The translations under genes were made by a program, and so were the position numbers. A stretch of 64,000 nucleotides of DNA from Sphingopyxis sp. YF1 (GTDB taxonomy: Bacteria > Pseudomonadota > Alphaproteobacteria > Sphingomonadales > Sphingomonadaceae). This document shows positions 41,913-51,177 of this stretch, piece by piece (within the stretch, counting starts at the first letter, position 1; the number at the start of each line of letters is the position of its first letter). The stretch lies in contig NZ_CP033204.1 in assembly GCF_022701295.1 (NCBI RefSeq), forward strand, positions 4,120,501 through 4,184,500. The letters run 5' to 3'. The notes beneath the pieces were generated by a model. That model made no database searches. It saw only the letters and a list, made by a program, of their open reading frames with translations, and had not been told where the DNA came from.

Positions 41913-43679
41913 CTAGTCGGCCCAGGCGGCGTCTTCGAGATGGAGTTCGGCGGCGGGGCGGCTGCCCCAATCGTCGCGTTTTGCGCGCCCCGCGAGCCAT
42001 AATTTGCGCCCGCGCGCGTGGAGCAGCGCCTGGCCGAGCTCGGTCTCGGCGGCGCGGAAGGCGATCGCCTTGAAGCGCCCGCCGTCGTCGCCGGCGACGA
42101 TCAGCCGGACATGATCGGTGCCGACGATCCCCGATTCGACGATTCGCACCGGCCCGGTCGCGACGCGCGGTGCGGGCCAGCCGGCGCCGTACGGCCCAGC
42201 GCTCTCGATCGCCTCGCACCATAGGGGCGAAATGCCGCGCGGGGCGAGCACCGCATCGATGAGCAGCGAGCGGTCGCCGCTCGCGCGCTCGACATCGGCG
42301 GCGAGCCGTTCGTTGAGGAAGGCGCCGAGCGCGTCGAGCCTGTCCGCCTCGACCGTCAGCCCCGCCGCCATCGCATGCCCGCCGCCGGCGACGAGCAGGC
42401 CCGATTCCTTTGCGGCGAGGATCGCGGCCCCCAGGTCGACGCCGCTGATCGAGCGCCCCGAGCCCTTGCCGATCCCCCCGTCGTCGAGCGCGATGACGAT
42501 CGCGGGGCGGCGGAGCTTTTCCTTGAGCCGTCCGGCGACGATGCCGATCACCCCGGGATGCCATCCGGCGCCGGCGACGATTGCGACCGGCGCATTGGCG
42601 GCGCGCTCGCTCATCGCCATCGCCTGGTCGAGCACCGCCGCCTCGATCGCGCGGCGCTCCTCGTTGAGGCGATTCAATTCCTGCGAAATCTCGGCGGCCT
42701 CTTGCGGATCCGCCGTCGTCAGCAGCCGGACACCGAGGTCGGATTTGCCGACGCGTCCGCCGGCGTTGATGCGCGGGCCGAGCGCGAAGCCCATGTCGGT
42801 CGCGGTCGGGGCCTTGGTCAGCCGCGCCGCGTCCATCAGCGCCGCGAGGCCGATGTTGCCGCGCCGGCCCATGATCTTGAGCCCCTGCGTCACCAGCGCG
42901 CGGTTGAAACCGGTCAGCCTTGCGACGTCGGCGACGGTGCCGAGCGCGACGAGGTCGAGCAGGTCGATCAGCGCGGGTTCGGCGCGATTCGCAAAGAAAC
43001 CGCGCCCGCGCAGCACGCGGAGCAGCGCCGCGCCGAGCAGGAAGGCGACCCCGACCGCGGCGAGATTACCGTGCGCCGCCGCCTCGGGGGCCTCGTCGAG
43101 CCGGTTGGGGTTGACGACGGCAAAGGCGGCGGGGAGCGTGGTCGCGCATTGGTGATGGTCGACGATGATCGTCTCGACCCCCGCCGCATTGGCCTCGGCG
43201 ATCGCGTCGAACGCCTGCGCGCCGCAATCGACGGTGACGACCAGCCTCGATCCCGCCTCGCCGATCTTGACCAGCGCCGCGCCCGAGGGGCCATAGCCTT
43301 CCATCAGCCGGTCGGGGATATAGGCGCCGACCGGCACGCCGAGGTCGCGCAGCAGCCGCACGAGCAGCGCCGCCGAGGTCGCGCCGTCGACGTCATAGTC
43401 GCCGAAGATGGTGATCGCTTCCTTCGCTTCGACCGCATCGGCAAGGCGTTCGGCGGCGGCATCCATGTCGCGGAACAGCGCCGGGTCGGGCATGAAGCCG
43501 CGCAGCGTCGGCGTGCGCTGGCGCTCGAGGTCGTCGCGCGGCACCCCGCGCGCGAGCAGGAGCTGGGTGACCAGATCGTCGGGCGCCAGATTCTCCGACG
43601 CCATGTCGGCGCTGGCGCGGCGCCAGTGCCACGGCTGCCCGGCGATCGAGCGCGTGATGCCGAGGGCCGCGCCGCTCAT
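41913..43679 (-). CDS. recJ: Single-stranded-DNA-specific exonuclease RecJ
   Basis: 5'-3' exonuclease on single-stranded DNA in RecF-pathway recombination and mismatch repair. The 588-residue DHH-family protein has motif I FGDYDVDGATS, motif III VDHHQ, LDLVALGTVADV, and the DHHA1 motif GGGHAMAAG, then the C-terminal OB-like region. I chose ATG 43679 (MSGAALGITRSI), whose ATGA overlaps the stop of the upstream PH-domain gene. First core-genome gene right of the tRNA. Confidence 0.94.
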   Translation of the reverse strand: MSGAALGITRSIAGQPWHWRRASADMASENLAPDDLVTQLLLARGVPRDDLERQRTPTLRGFMPDPALFRDMDAAAERLADAVEAKEAITIFGDYDVDGATSAALLVRLLRDLGVPVGAYIPDRLMEGYGPSGAALVKIGEAGSRLVVTVDCGAQAFDAIAEANAAGVETIIVDHHQCATTLPAAFAVVNPNRLDEAPEAAAHGNLAAVGVAFLLGAALLRVLRGRGFFANRAEPALIDLLDLVALGTVADVARLTGFNRALVTQGLKIMGRRGNIGLAALMDAARLTKAPTATDMGFALGPRINAGGRVGKSDLGVRLLTTADPQEAAEISQELNRLNEERRAIEAAVLDQAMAMSERAANAPVAIVAGAGWHPGVIGIVAGRLKEKLRRPAIVIALDDGGIGKGSGRSISGVDLGAAILAAKESGLLVAGGGHAMAAGLTVEADRLDALGAFLNERLAADVERASGDRSLLIDAVLAPRGISPLWCEAIESAGPYGAGWPAPRVATGPVRIVESGIVGTDHVRLIVAGDDGGRFKAIAFRAAETELGQALLHARGRKLWLAGRAKRDDWGSRPAAELHLEDAAWAD

Positions 43680-45217
43680 GACCGGCCCCGCGCGGCGAGA
43701 ATCGCGCTGCGCAGCGCCTCGGCGCTGGCGAGCGGGATCGCCGGAATTTCGTGACTGGCGAGCGCACTGCCGCCCGGAACGCCGAAGACCAGCGTGGCGA
43801 GGCCGAGGGGGCGCAGGATGAAATCGGTCTTGAGGTCGACGCTCTGGACCGACGCGTGGGGGAGCAGGGTCATCTTGGGTTTCCAGAAGCCGCGCCGGAT
43901 CGCGACCATCGCGGGCAGGTCGGCCCAGCGATGCAGGCGCGCGCCGGCGAGCGCGACCGCGGCGATCAGCGGCGCGGCGGCGAGCGCGGCCCACCCCACG
44001 GGCTGGCCAAAGCCCAGCGATACGAGCCCGCCGAGCGCGCAGAAGGTCGCGCCGACCAGTCCGCCGAGCGCGACGATGCGGTGGCTGTGCTGCCAATGCT
44101 GGTCGTCGCCCGGCCGCGCGATCGCGACTTCGCCGAGCACGGGGTCGATCTCCGCCAGCCTCGCGAAGGGGACGATCTGGTGATCGCGTTCCTTCTCGCC
44201 GTCGCTCGCGAGGCTTTGCAGGCGGAGTTCGTGCCAGCCGAAGCGTCGGCGAATCCAGCCCGTGACGAGGATCGCGGCCTGGACGCGGCGCACCGGGATC
44301 GCGACGTCGGTGCGCGTCGTCAGCCCGCGCGTCCGGCGCAGCGCGCGCGGTTCGCGCGTCAGCCGGAAATTCCAGTTGGCGAGCAGCATCGTCGCGACCC
44401 CGGTGACGAGGCCGATCGCGAGCAGCGAAACCAGCGCGCCGACCCCGGCGATCCAGCGATGTGCGATCACCCACTGGTCGAGGCCGTATCGTTCGGCGAG
44501 ATCGGTCCAGTCGCGGATGCTGAAGACGTTGAAGTCGAAGGGCAGCAGGTCGTCGAAAAACTGCATCGCGGCGCCGACCACGGCGAGCGCGGCGAGCGAG
44601 AAGTTGAACAATCCCGCGACGAGCAGGCGGCGCGGCGTCATCGCGAAGAGCAGCCGGTCCTCGGCGGCGGGGGCGGCCGGCGGGGCACCGTCGGACGCGG
44701 GCGTCGCGGGAGCGGCGACGGCATCGCTGCGATGCGCGCGGATCGTCGTGCGCAGCGCCTGCGCGGCGTCGAGCCCGATCGCGTCGAGCGCGGCGTCATT
44801 CTCCTTGCCCGCGCCGCCGGCGCCGGTCTCGAAGCCGACGCGGGCGATGCCGAGTGCGCGCGCGATCAGTCCCTGTTCGATGCTGACGTCCTGGATGCGG
44901 TCGAAGGGGATGGTACGGTGCTGGCGCGATAGCACCCCGCTCTCGATGACGATCTCGTCGTCGCCGACAAGGAAGCGGAAGCGCATCCAGCCGAGCCACG
45001 CCGCGCCGAGCGAAAAGAGCAGGAAGGCGAGCAGGGCGGGGACGATCCACACCCAGTTGCCGGTGAAGCCGAGCGCCGCGACCGCGGGCAGGAAGTTGAA
45101 GGATTTTGGCCCCAGCCTGACGATCGCGAGCGCGAGCGTCGCGGGGTGCAGGCGTTGCCAGTCGGGCTCGGCCGGCGGTGCTTCGGCGGCGGGCAGGGTC
45201 GCGGCGGCGTCGCTCAT
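43676..45217 (-). CDS. Membrane protein with bacterial PH (bPH2) domains, YdbT-like
   Basis: A 513-residue inner-membrane protein. It has pairs of hydrophobic helices (near FNFLPAVAALGFTGNWVWIV, LLVAGLFNFSLAALAVVGA, and IVALGGLVGATFCALGGLV) alternating with bPH2 (DUF304) domains marked by FRFLVGDDEIVIESGVLS with RTIPFDRIQDVSIEQGLIAR and RALRRTRGLTTRTDVAIPVR. It is the usual larger partner of a small bPH2 protein, here the gene that overlaps its ATG by four bases. In Bacillus such pairs (YdbS/YdbT) affect sensitivity to bacteriocins; the molecular role is unknown. Confidence 0.82.
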   Translation of the reverse strand: MSDAAATLPAAEAPPAEPDWQRLHPATLALAIVRLGPKSFNFLPAVAALGFTGNWVWIVPALLAFLLFSLGAAWLGWMRFRFLVGDDEIVIESGVLSRQHRTIPFDRIQDVSIEQGLIARALGIARVGFETGAGGAGKENDAALDAIGLDAAQALRTTIRAHRSDAVAAPATPASDGAPPAAPAAEDRLLFAMTPRRLLVAGLFNFSLAALAVVGAAMQFFDDLLPFDFNVFSIRDWTDLAERYGLDQWVIAHRWIAGVGALVSLLAIGLVTGVATMLLANWNFRLTREPRALRRTRGLTTRTDVAIPVRRVQAAILVTGWIRRRFGWHELRLQSLASDGEKERDHQIVPFARLAEIDPVLGEVAIARPGDDQHWQHSHRIVALGGLVGATFCALGGLVSLGFGQPVGWAALAAAPLIAAVALAGARLHRWADLPAMVAIRRGFWKPKMTLLPHASVQSVDLKTDFILRPLGLATLVFGVPGGSALASHEIPAIPLASAEALRSAILAARGRS

Positions 45218-45747
45218 GCGAAATCGGTCTGGATGTGGCGGCGGATCGTCTCGCGCATCGCCGCCGCCAGATCGGCGGGCAGGCCCGGCAAGGTGACCGT
45301 GCTGTTGTGCGTGCCCGAGGTGTGCACGATCAGGTGCGACAGGCCGAACCAGCGTTCGACCGGCCCCTGCCCGACGTCGATATGCTGGACGCGCACGAAG
45401 GGCACGATCGTGTCGGTGCGGAACATCCAGCCGCGCGCGACGCGCAGCTGTCCTTCGCCGATCTTGTACCCCCAGCGCTGGACGCGCCGCGCCGGGAAGC
45501 TGATGATCATCACGATCGCGATCAGCCACGCGGCGGCGGTGATCAGCCCGTAGGGGCCTTCGAGATGCCGGATCAGCAGCCAGTCGAAGACGCTCGCCCC
45601 GATCGCGATCGGCAGCATGTTGAGCGCGGTGACGACGCGCAGCACATGACCGTAGCGCGGATCGACCGGGTCGAGCCCGTCGGCGGCGTTGATCGCCTGC
45701 GGGTCGAAGGGGTCGGTCGGGTGCGCGGCGGCGGCGGTCTCGGTCAT
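45214..45747 (-). CDS. Small bacterial PH-domain membrane protein, YdbS-like
   Basis: A 177-residue protein with two membrane helices (LRVVTALNMLPIAIGASVF and GLITAAAWLIAIVMIISF) followed by one bPH2 domain (GEGQLRVARGWMFRTDTIV, then RVQHIDVGQGPVERWFGL). It matches the small subunit of bPH2 pairs. The stop overlaps the ATG of the larger partner by four bases, so the two are made together and probably form one membrane complex. Confidence 0.82.
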   Translation of the reverse strand: MTETAAAAHPTDPFDPQAINAADGLDPVDPRYGHVLRVVTALNMLPIAIGASVFDWLLIRHLEGPYGLITAAAWLIAIVMIISFPARRVQRWGYKIGEGQLRVARGWMFRTDTIVPFVRVQHIDVGQGPVERWFGLSHLIVHTSGTHNSTVTLPGLPADLAAAMRETIRRHIQTDFA

Positions 45748-45772
45748 GATGCTCCGTTAGTCGGTCGAGGGG

Positions 45773-47734
45773 CTAGGGGACAACCACATTGAAGCGCGGG
45801 TCGGCGGGCGGATGCAGCGCGAACCACGACAGAAAGGCTATGCGATCGCCGTCGACCCGGATCGCGCCCGACTGGAGCAGCGCGGGGAATTGCGCCTGAC
45901 CGAGCATCACGTCGTCGAGCGTCTTGCGGTCGATCGTGACCGTCGCGGTCGGCGCGGGATCGGTGACGCCATAGCGCGGGAATTCGACCCCGCCGCCGAC
46001 CACCACCGCGATCGCTTCGCTGCTGTCGGGCAGTAGGAACTGGAAGGTGCCGTTGAGCGCGCTTCCCTTCGCGGCGTCGAAGCGCGTCGCGAGCGCGTCG
46101 AAGAAGACCGCGGTCGGGATCGCGCTGACGAAGCTGCGGCTCTGGCCGTTGCCCGACGTGCTTTCGACGGCATTGCCGCGCAGGCTCGCCGCGGCGGCGA
46201 GATAATAGTTGCGCCACGCCCCCGATTCGGCCTGATAGCCGAGCTGATCGTAGGCCGAGGCGAGCGCCGCGCGGGCGTCCTTGTTCGCCGGCTCGGCGAA
46301 CACCAGCTTGTTCAGCAATTCGGCCGCCCAGCGATAGTCGCCCGCCGCGACCGCCGCCTTGCCCGCGGCGAGCAATTTGTCCGCCCCGCCAGCAAGCGCG
46401 ACATATTTGGGCGCCGACTGTTCGGGGGGCAACGGGTTGAAGTTCGCCGGATTGCCGTCCCACCAGCCGAAATAGCGCTGGTAGGTCGCCTTCATGTCGT
46501 GGTTGAGCGTGCCATAATAGCCGCGCGTCGAGAAATCGCGGGCCTGCACAGGAGCCTCCGCCGTCGCGTCGGCGAGTTCGTGCAGGGTCGCGCCCTTGTT
46601 CGCGAGGAAGAGGGTGCGGTCGTGGACGTAGCGATAGGCGTCGCGCTGGTTGGCGAGCAGGTCGCTGACATCGTTCGTCCCCCATGTGGGCCAGTGGTGC
46701 GACGCCATCGCGACCGCGGCCTTGCCGCCCCATTTCAGCAGCATCGCGTCGATCACCTTCGACCAGCGCAGCGCGTCGCGGACCTGCGCCCCGCGCAGCG
46801 TCAGCACATTGTGCAGCGTGCGGGTGACGACCTCGGTCGTGTGGAGCGCCTGGTAGGCGGGGATGTAGAAGGTGAATTCGGACGGCGCCTCGGTTCCCCC
46901 GGCGTCGAGGAATTCGAACGCGAGCCCGTCGATCGTCAGCGTGCCGCCGCCTTCGCCCACCGTCTCGGTGGGCTCCATATAGCCGATCGTCCCCGACGAC
47001 AGCTTCGGGCCCAGCCCGGTATCGACCTGTCCCGCCGGGCCGGGGGCGAGGATCGATCCGAACATGTACAGCGCACGCCGCCCCATCGCGGTGCCCGCGA
47101 GGACGTTTTCGGCGGTCGCTTCTTCCGAAAAGCCGTGCGGCGCGATGATGCGGATCTTTTCGCGCTTCACCTGTTCGGGGGTGACGATCCCGCCGACGCC
47201 GCCGAAATGGTCGCTGTGGCTGTGGCTGAAGATCACCGCCCTGATCGGCTTTTTCCCTTCCTTCGCCTCGACCGTGTCGGCGAAGAGTTTCCACCCCGCG
47301 GCGGCGACCTCCTCCGACAACAGGGGATCGACGACGATCCACCCCGACTGGCCGCGGATGATCGTCATCACCGAAATGTCGTAGCCGCGCAGCTGCCACA
47401 CCTTGCCGGGGACGACCTCGAACAGGCCGTGGACCGCGTCGAGCCGCGCCTGCCGCCACAGCGAAGGATTGACGGTGTCGGGCGCTTTTGCTGCATCGAG
47501 GAACGCGTAGGGCCGCCGGTCCCACACCGTCTTGCCGTCCTTGTCGAGGATCACGCCGCCCGGAATTTCGGCGAGCTTGCCGCGCGTCGCGTTCGCCATG
47601 TCGCGCGGGTCGTCCAGCGGCAGGCGCTTGGCGAGTTCGGCCTGCGCGGCGCGCGTCGCCTCGCTTGCCGCATCCTGCGCGGCGGCCGTCAGCGGCAGAC
47701 TGCTCGCGAGCAGCAAAGCGGTCAATCGGCGCAT
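45773..47734 (-). CDS. SdsA-type linear alkylsulfatase
   Basis: Hydrolyses primary alkyl sulfates such as dodecyl sulfate to alcohol and sulfate. The 653-residue protein has a signal peptide (LTALLLASSLPLTAAAQ), so it is periplasmic, then a metallo-beta-lactamase domain with HSHSDHFGGV (two-zinc HxHxDH), TLHNVLTLRGAQVRDALRW, the alkylsulfatase dimerisation domain and a C-terminal SCP2-like domain. I chose ATG 47734; the frame is open further but without a signal-like start. It is transcribed leftward like the PH-domain genes but is a separate function. Confidence 0.9.
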   Translation of the reverse strand: MRRLTALLLASSLPLTAAAQDAASEATRAAQAELAKRLPLDDPRDMANATRGKLAEIPGGVILDKDGKTVWDRRPYAFLDAAKAPDTVNPSLWRQARLDAVHGLFEVVPGKVWQLRGYDISVMTIIRGQSGWIVVDPLLSEEVAAAGWKLFADTVEAKEGKKPIRAVIFSHSHSDHFGGVGGIVTPEQVKREKIRIIAPHGFSEEATAENVLAGTAMGRRALYMFGSILAPGPAGQVDTGLGPKLSSGTIGYMEPTETVGEGGGTLTIDGLAFEFLDAGGTEAPSEFTFYIPAYQALHTTEVVTRTLHNVLTLRGAQVRDALRWSKVIDAMLLKWGGKAAVAMASHHWPTWGTNDVSDLLANQRDAYRYVHDRTLFLANKGATLHELADATAEAPVQARDFSTRGYYGTLNHDMKATYQRYFGWWDGNPANFNPLPPEQSAPKYVALAGGADKLLAAGKAAVAAGDYRWAAELLNKLVFAEPANKDARAALASAYDQLGYQAESGAWRNYYLAAAASLRGNAVESTSGNGQSRSFVSAIPTAVFFDALATRFDAAKGSALNGTFQFLLPDSSEAIAVVVGGGVEFPRYGVTDPAPTATVTIDRKTLDDVMLGQAQFPALLQSGAIRVDGDRIAFLSWFALHPPADPRFNVVVP

Positions 47735-47798
47735 ATCATCTTCCCCCTGTTTTGGGGACAGCTTGCGCCGCGCTTCGAGGCTTGGCAAGCATCGCCGC

Positions 47799-48284
47799 AT
47801 GGCCGCCGCACCGCATCTGCTGATCGCCTGGCACAGCCGCACCGGCGGCAGCGAAGCGCTTGCGCGCGCCGCGGCGGACGGCGCTGCAACGGCAAGGCTG
47901 GTCGCCGCGGGCGATATCGCGCCCGAAGATTTGCTGGCCGCGGCGGGGTATCTCTTCGTCGGTCCCGAAAACCTCGCCGCGCTGTCGGGTGTGATGAAGG
48001 AGATGTTCGACCGCTGTTATTACCCTTGCCTCGGCAGGCTCGAGGGGCGGCCCTATGCGACGATCATCTGCGCGGGGTCGGACGGGACAAACGCCCAGCG
48101 CCAGCTCGATCGCATCGCCACCGGCTGGCGGCTGCGGCGTGTCGCCGATCCGGTGATCGTCAATACCGCCGCGCAAACCCCCGAGGCGATCCTTGCGCCC
48201 AAGACGATTCCTGCGGCGCCGCTCGCCGACGCACGCGACCTCGGCGCCGCTCTCGCGGAAGGACTCGCCGCCGGAATCTTCTGA
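47799..48284 (+). CDS. Flavodoxin-like/NAD(P)H-dependent FMN reductase-type protein
   Basis: A 161-residue protein with a flavodoxin-like fold. LIAWHSRTGGSEALARA near residue 7 is the FMN phosphate loop, LFVGPENLAALSGVMKEMFD the second flavin-binding region, and CAGSDGTNAQRQL the third. It probably binds FMN and acts as an electron carrier or reductase. I chose ATG 47799; the frame is open upstream but there it lies over the start of the divergent sulfatase. Its promoter must lie in the 64 bases between the two genes or within the sulfatase 5' end. Confidence 0.78.
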   Translation: MAAAPHLLIAWHSRTGGSEALARAAADGAATARLVAAGDIAPEDLLAAAGYLFVGPENLAALSGVMKEMFDRCYYPCLGRLEGRPYATIICAGSDGTNAQRQLDRIATGWRLRRVADPVIVNTAAQTPEAILAPKTIPAAPLADARDLGAALAEGLAAGIF

Positions 48285-48301
48285 AGCGAATGGCATGTGC
48301 G

Positions 48302-48333
48302 CATATCTGTATTATTTGAATAATACAGATATG
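48302..48333. repeat. AT-rich 32-base palindrome between convergent genes
   Basis: CATATCTGTATTAT (48302-48315) and ATAATACAGATATG (48320-48333) are perfectly complementary around TTGA. It stands in very GC-rich surroundings, between the end of the flavodoxin-like gene and the end of the TIR gene. There is no T-run, so it is not a standard terminator. It may be a protein-binding site or a cruciform-prone element. Confidence 0.6.
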
Positions 48334-48494
48334 ATTGGCGGGCGGTCAAGCGACGACGGCCATTCGGAATCGCGCGACGGTGCAGTCCTAGCGGTTGCGC
48401 TAGCGCTGCTCGCCCGCTCTCTCGTCACGGCTGGGGAGCGTCCGCAATCGTCGGCGTGCTGTCGTTGCGGCGAACCGGGGGCCCGCCGGGCGGG

Positions 48495-49514
48495 CTATTC
48501 GGCCGGTTCGGCAGCCAGCGAGGCGCGCTGCGAATCGAGGACGGTGATGCGCTGGCGCATCGCGTCGGTGACGCAGGCGGCGTCGCTGCACGCGTCGCGT
48601 TCGCCGACGCGCCAGCCGTTCTGCTCGGCGGCGATCTGCTGGCGCAGCGGCCCGGCGACACGGTCGAGCTGGCGATAGGCGCGGTTGAGGTCGCGGTCGA
48701 GCGCCGCCAGTTCCTCGTCGCCGCAGATCAGCTTTTCGGCGCGCGCGGCGGCGAATTTGCAGTTGAAGCTCGGCGGGGTGCTGAGCGGAGCCGCGGCGGG
48801 CTCGGGCGGCGCTGCGGCCGGTGCCGGGACGTCGGGCGCTGCGGCCTGCGGATTCGCGGCGGTGGCGGGCGCCGCGGCGACCTCCGTCCGTTTGGGGTCG
48901 ACGCCCTGCATGAACAGCATGGCGCCCATCACCGCGACCGCGACGAGCAGGCCCGCGATCACCAGCGTGCGCACCGATATGCCGGTCGCCGCGGGCGGCG
49001 GCGCGGACGCCTGCGCGAGGATCGAGGCGTGGAGATCGTCGGCCGCCGCCGCGTGCGGATCGGCGGCGCGCGGCGGTGCGGCAACCGGCGCGGTCGGGCG
49101 CGCACCGACGAGCTGGTGCGCCTTGGCGGCGATTCGCGCGATCGAATCGTCGCGTCTTTCCAGCCAGTCGATCCATTGCGCGCTCGCCAGATGATAGGCG
49201 AGATCGTCGGGCACGATCTCTTCGAGCCGCAGCGGGATGATCGCCTTGTGCGCATTGTCGGCGAGGATCAGCTCGCGCTTGACGTGGGGGCTCTTGTCCG
49301 ACTGGCTGCAAAAGAGCAGCAGCACCCCCGCGCCGTCGCGGATCGCCCCCATGATCGCCGAATCGAACGCTTCGCCCGGCTCGACGTCGCGCGGCGCGAT
49401 CCAGCAATCGACGTCGTGACGCGCCAGCGCGCGCTCGACGTGGAGCGCGACGTCATATTTGCTCGAATGGTGACTGACGAACAGCCGCGGGCGCCTTGTT
49501 TCTTCCATCGTCAT
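48495..49514 (-). CDS. TIR-domain / transmembrane / LprI-like fusion protein
   Basis: A 339-residue protein with three parts. Residues 8-120 form a TIR domain: LFVSHHSSKYDVALHVERAL, CWIAPRDVEPGEAFDSAI, and SPHVKRELILA, in which Glu81 sits where the NADase glutamate of TIR enzymes lies. A membrane helix spans about 183-203, then a Pro/Ala linker. The C-terminal 90 residues resemble the LprI-type (lysozyme inhibitor) domain, with four cysteines (252, 264, 309, 314). With TIR inside and LprI outside, it could link an envelope signal to NAD loss or signalling (inference). ATG 49508 has better ribosome-site spacing than 49514. Confidence 0.78.
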   Translation of the reverse strand: MTMEETRRPRLFVSHHSSKYDVALHVERALARHDVDCWIAPRDVEPGEAFDSAIMGAIRDGAGVLLLFCSQSDKSPHVKRELILADNAHKAIIPLRLEEIVPDDLAYHLASAQWIDWLERRDDSIARIAAKAHQLVGARPTAPVAAPPRAADPHAAAADDLHASILAQASAPPPAATGISVRTLVIAGLLVAVAVMGAMLFMQGVDPKRTEVAAAPATAANPQAAAPDVPAPAAAPPEPAAAPLSTPPSFNCKFAAARAEKLICGDEELAALDRDLNRAYRQLDRVAGPLRQQIAAEQNGWRVGERDACSDAACVTDAMRQRITVLDSQRASLAAEPAE

Positions 49515-49572
49515 ATCCCCTTGTGCGGCGACGATGCCATAGCGGCGGCCCGGGTCAACCCGTGTGCGGCGG

Positions 49573-51177
49573 CTATTTTCCCTTCGTCGCGCGGCGCGCC
49601 TTCAGCGTCACCGGATCGGGGATCGCGGGCGACAGCGCCGCGATCACCGCATCGGCTTCGAGGAACAGCGACGCCGGCATCGCGGCGTCGCCGGGATCGC
49701 CCGCGCGCACGATACCCGCCATGTAGCGGTCGATGATCGGCGCGAAGGTGAAACCCTTCTTGCCCTGCGCCTTCGCATCGAGCGCGGCGTGCAGCAGCAT
49801 CGCGTCGAACGCGACGTCGGCGGGCGCGCCATAGAGAAAGGCGATCCGGGTGCCGGGATCGGCCTTGCCGGGGTCGAGCTTCAGGAAGATTTTCGACTTG
49901 TCGGTGCGCCACACCGATTTCGACTGCGCCTCGAACGCGGCGTTCGACACATAGGGTTCGATCAGCTGGAACAGCGTCTTGTTGTCGCCGTCCTTGGCGA
50001 GCAGTTCGGCGCGCGCCGCGGTGGCGCGGTCGTCCCACATCGCCGCGGCGGGCTTGGTGAGCTGGCCGGTGCGGTCGGCGGCGCCTGCGCCGTCGTAGAG
50101 CAGGCGGTTCGCCGCCATCACCGCGCCGAACGACGGCGCGAGCCACTGTGTCCGCGCGGTGAACTTGCGCCGCGCCCCCTCGACATTGCCCTGCTGCGCG
50201 AGCAGCAGCACGTCGTAGAGGTCGAGCACCTCGCTCGCCTGCAGCCGGACGTCCATTTCTTCGGGCTTGCCTTCGCCCACCAGCGTCTTGTCGATGCCGC
50301 GCGCGCGCTCGGCCGCCGCCGCGGCGGCGTCCCACTGGCCGGCGAGCGCGTGCGCCAGCGCCGCCTGCGCGACCGCGCGGCTGCTCGGCGGCAGGTCCTT
50401 GCCGTCCTTGTCCTTCTTCGCGCTCTGGAAGGCGACGAGGTCGGCGCGCATCGCGGCGCTTTCGGCAAAGCGCGACAGTTCCTCGAACCGGCCGGCCGCC
50501 TGGTCGATCGCGCCGGGGGCGATGCGCGCGAGCGCGCGAGCGCGGTCGATGTCGGCGTCGCTGCCGAGCGGCGCCATGTCGGCATAGGTCTTGATGCCGA
50601 CCAGCGGCATCAGCGAAAAGCGGTGCTGCGGTGCCGCGGCGAGCGAGACGCGCATCGCGTCGGCGACCTGACCCTTGCGCACCAGCGCCGCCGCTTCGAC
50701 CTGGTCGAACGACAGCCCCATCGATCGGTTGAAATAGGGATCGGCGGTCAGCCCGGCGGTGCCGGCCTCGCCGCGCGCGAGCGCGACGTCGGCGATCGCC
50801 GCGTCATAATCCTTCGCCTCGATCCGGTGCAGCGCGCGCGCGAGGATCAGCGGAATGCGGCGGCGCGCATTGCCCTCGGCCTTCTCGCCCTCGAGGATGC
50901 CGGTGCAGGCGGTGACACCCTCGGCGCCGAACTTGCGCTTCGACGCATCGGCCGCCTCGGGCGGCGGCGCGAACAGCGCCAGCAGCGTGACCGCGCCGAG
51001 CAGCCGCGCCGCCGATTCGCCCGCGGTCATGTTGTTGGGAAAGCCGTCGCACTGGAGATAGAGCGATCCCGCGTCCTTGGCGGCGCTCTTGGCGGCGTCC
51101 TGTGCGAACGCCGCCGGAGCCGCGCCGAACGACAGGGTGGCCGCCATCGCGGCGGCAACCGAAAATGCTGATTTCAC
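49573..51177 (-). CDS. Secreted repeat-type hypothetical protein
   Basis: A 534-residue protein with a signal peptide (AFSVAAAMAATLSFGAAPAAFA, cleaved near residue 25). The mature part is almost all alpha-helical and Ala-rich with TPR-like spacing (RIEAKDYDAAIADVALARGE, ALAHALAGQWDAAAAAAERA, DVLLLAQQGNVEGARRKF). It is probably a periplasmic scaffold or binding protein. No catalytic motif is visible. It lies 58 bases upstream of the TIR gene on the same strand and could be co-transcribed with it. Confidence 0.7.
   Translation of the reverse strand: MKSAFSVAAAMAATLSFGAAPAAFAQDAAKSAAKDAGSLYLQCDGFPNNMTAGESAARLLGAVTLLALFAPPPEAADASKRKFGAEGVTACTGILEGEKAEGNARRRIPLILARALHRIEAKDYDAAIADVALARGEAGTAGLTADPYFNRSMGLSFDQVEAAALVRKGQVADAMRVSLAAAPQHRFSLMPLVGIKTYADMAPLGSDADIDRARALARIAPGAIDQAAGRFEELSRFAESAAMRADLVAFQSAKKDKDGKDLPPSSRAVAQAALAHALAGQWDAAAAAAERARGIDKTLVGEGKPEEMDVRLQASEVLDLYDVLLLAQQGNVEGARRKFTARTQWLAPSFGAVMAANRLLYDGAGAADRTGQLTKPAAAMWDDRATAARAELLAKDGDNKTLFQLIEPYVSNAAFEAQSKSVWRTDKSKIFLKLDPGKADPGTRIAFLYGAPADVAFDAMLLHAALDAKAQGKKGFTFAPIIDRYMAGIVRAGDPGDAAMPASLFLEADAVIAALSPAIPDPVTLKARRATKGK

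Noticed and set aside
46499..48319. Long plus-strand open frame opposite the alkylsulfatase gene
   Set aside because: It is an Arg/Gly/Ala-rich frame opposite a clear gene in very GC-rich DNA, with no domain or ribosome binding site. Similar long antisense frames at 42375-43754, 49564-51171 and 53699-55957 were rejected for the same reason.
48294..48678. Plus-strand frame MCAYLYYLNN running through the AT-rich palindrome
   Set aside because: It runs antisense into the end of the TIR gene, has no ribosome binding site and no domain; the opening residues are just the palindrome translated.
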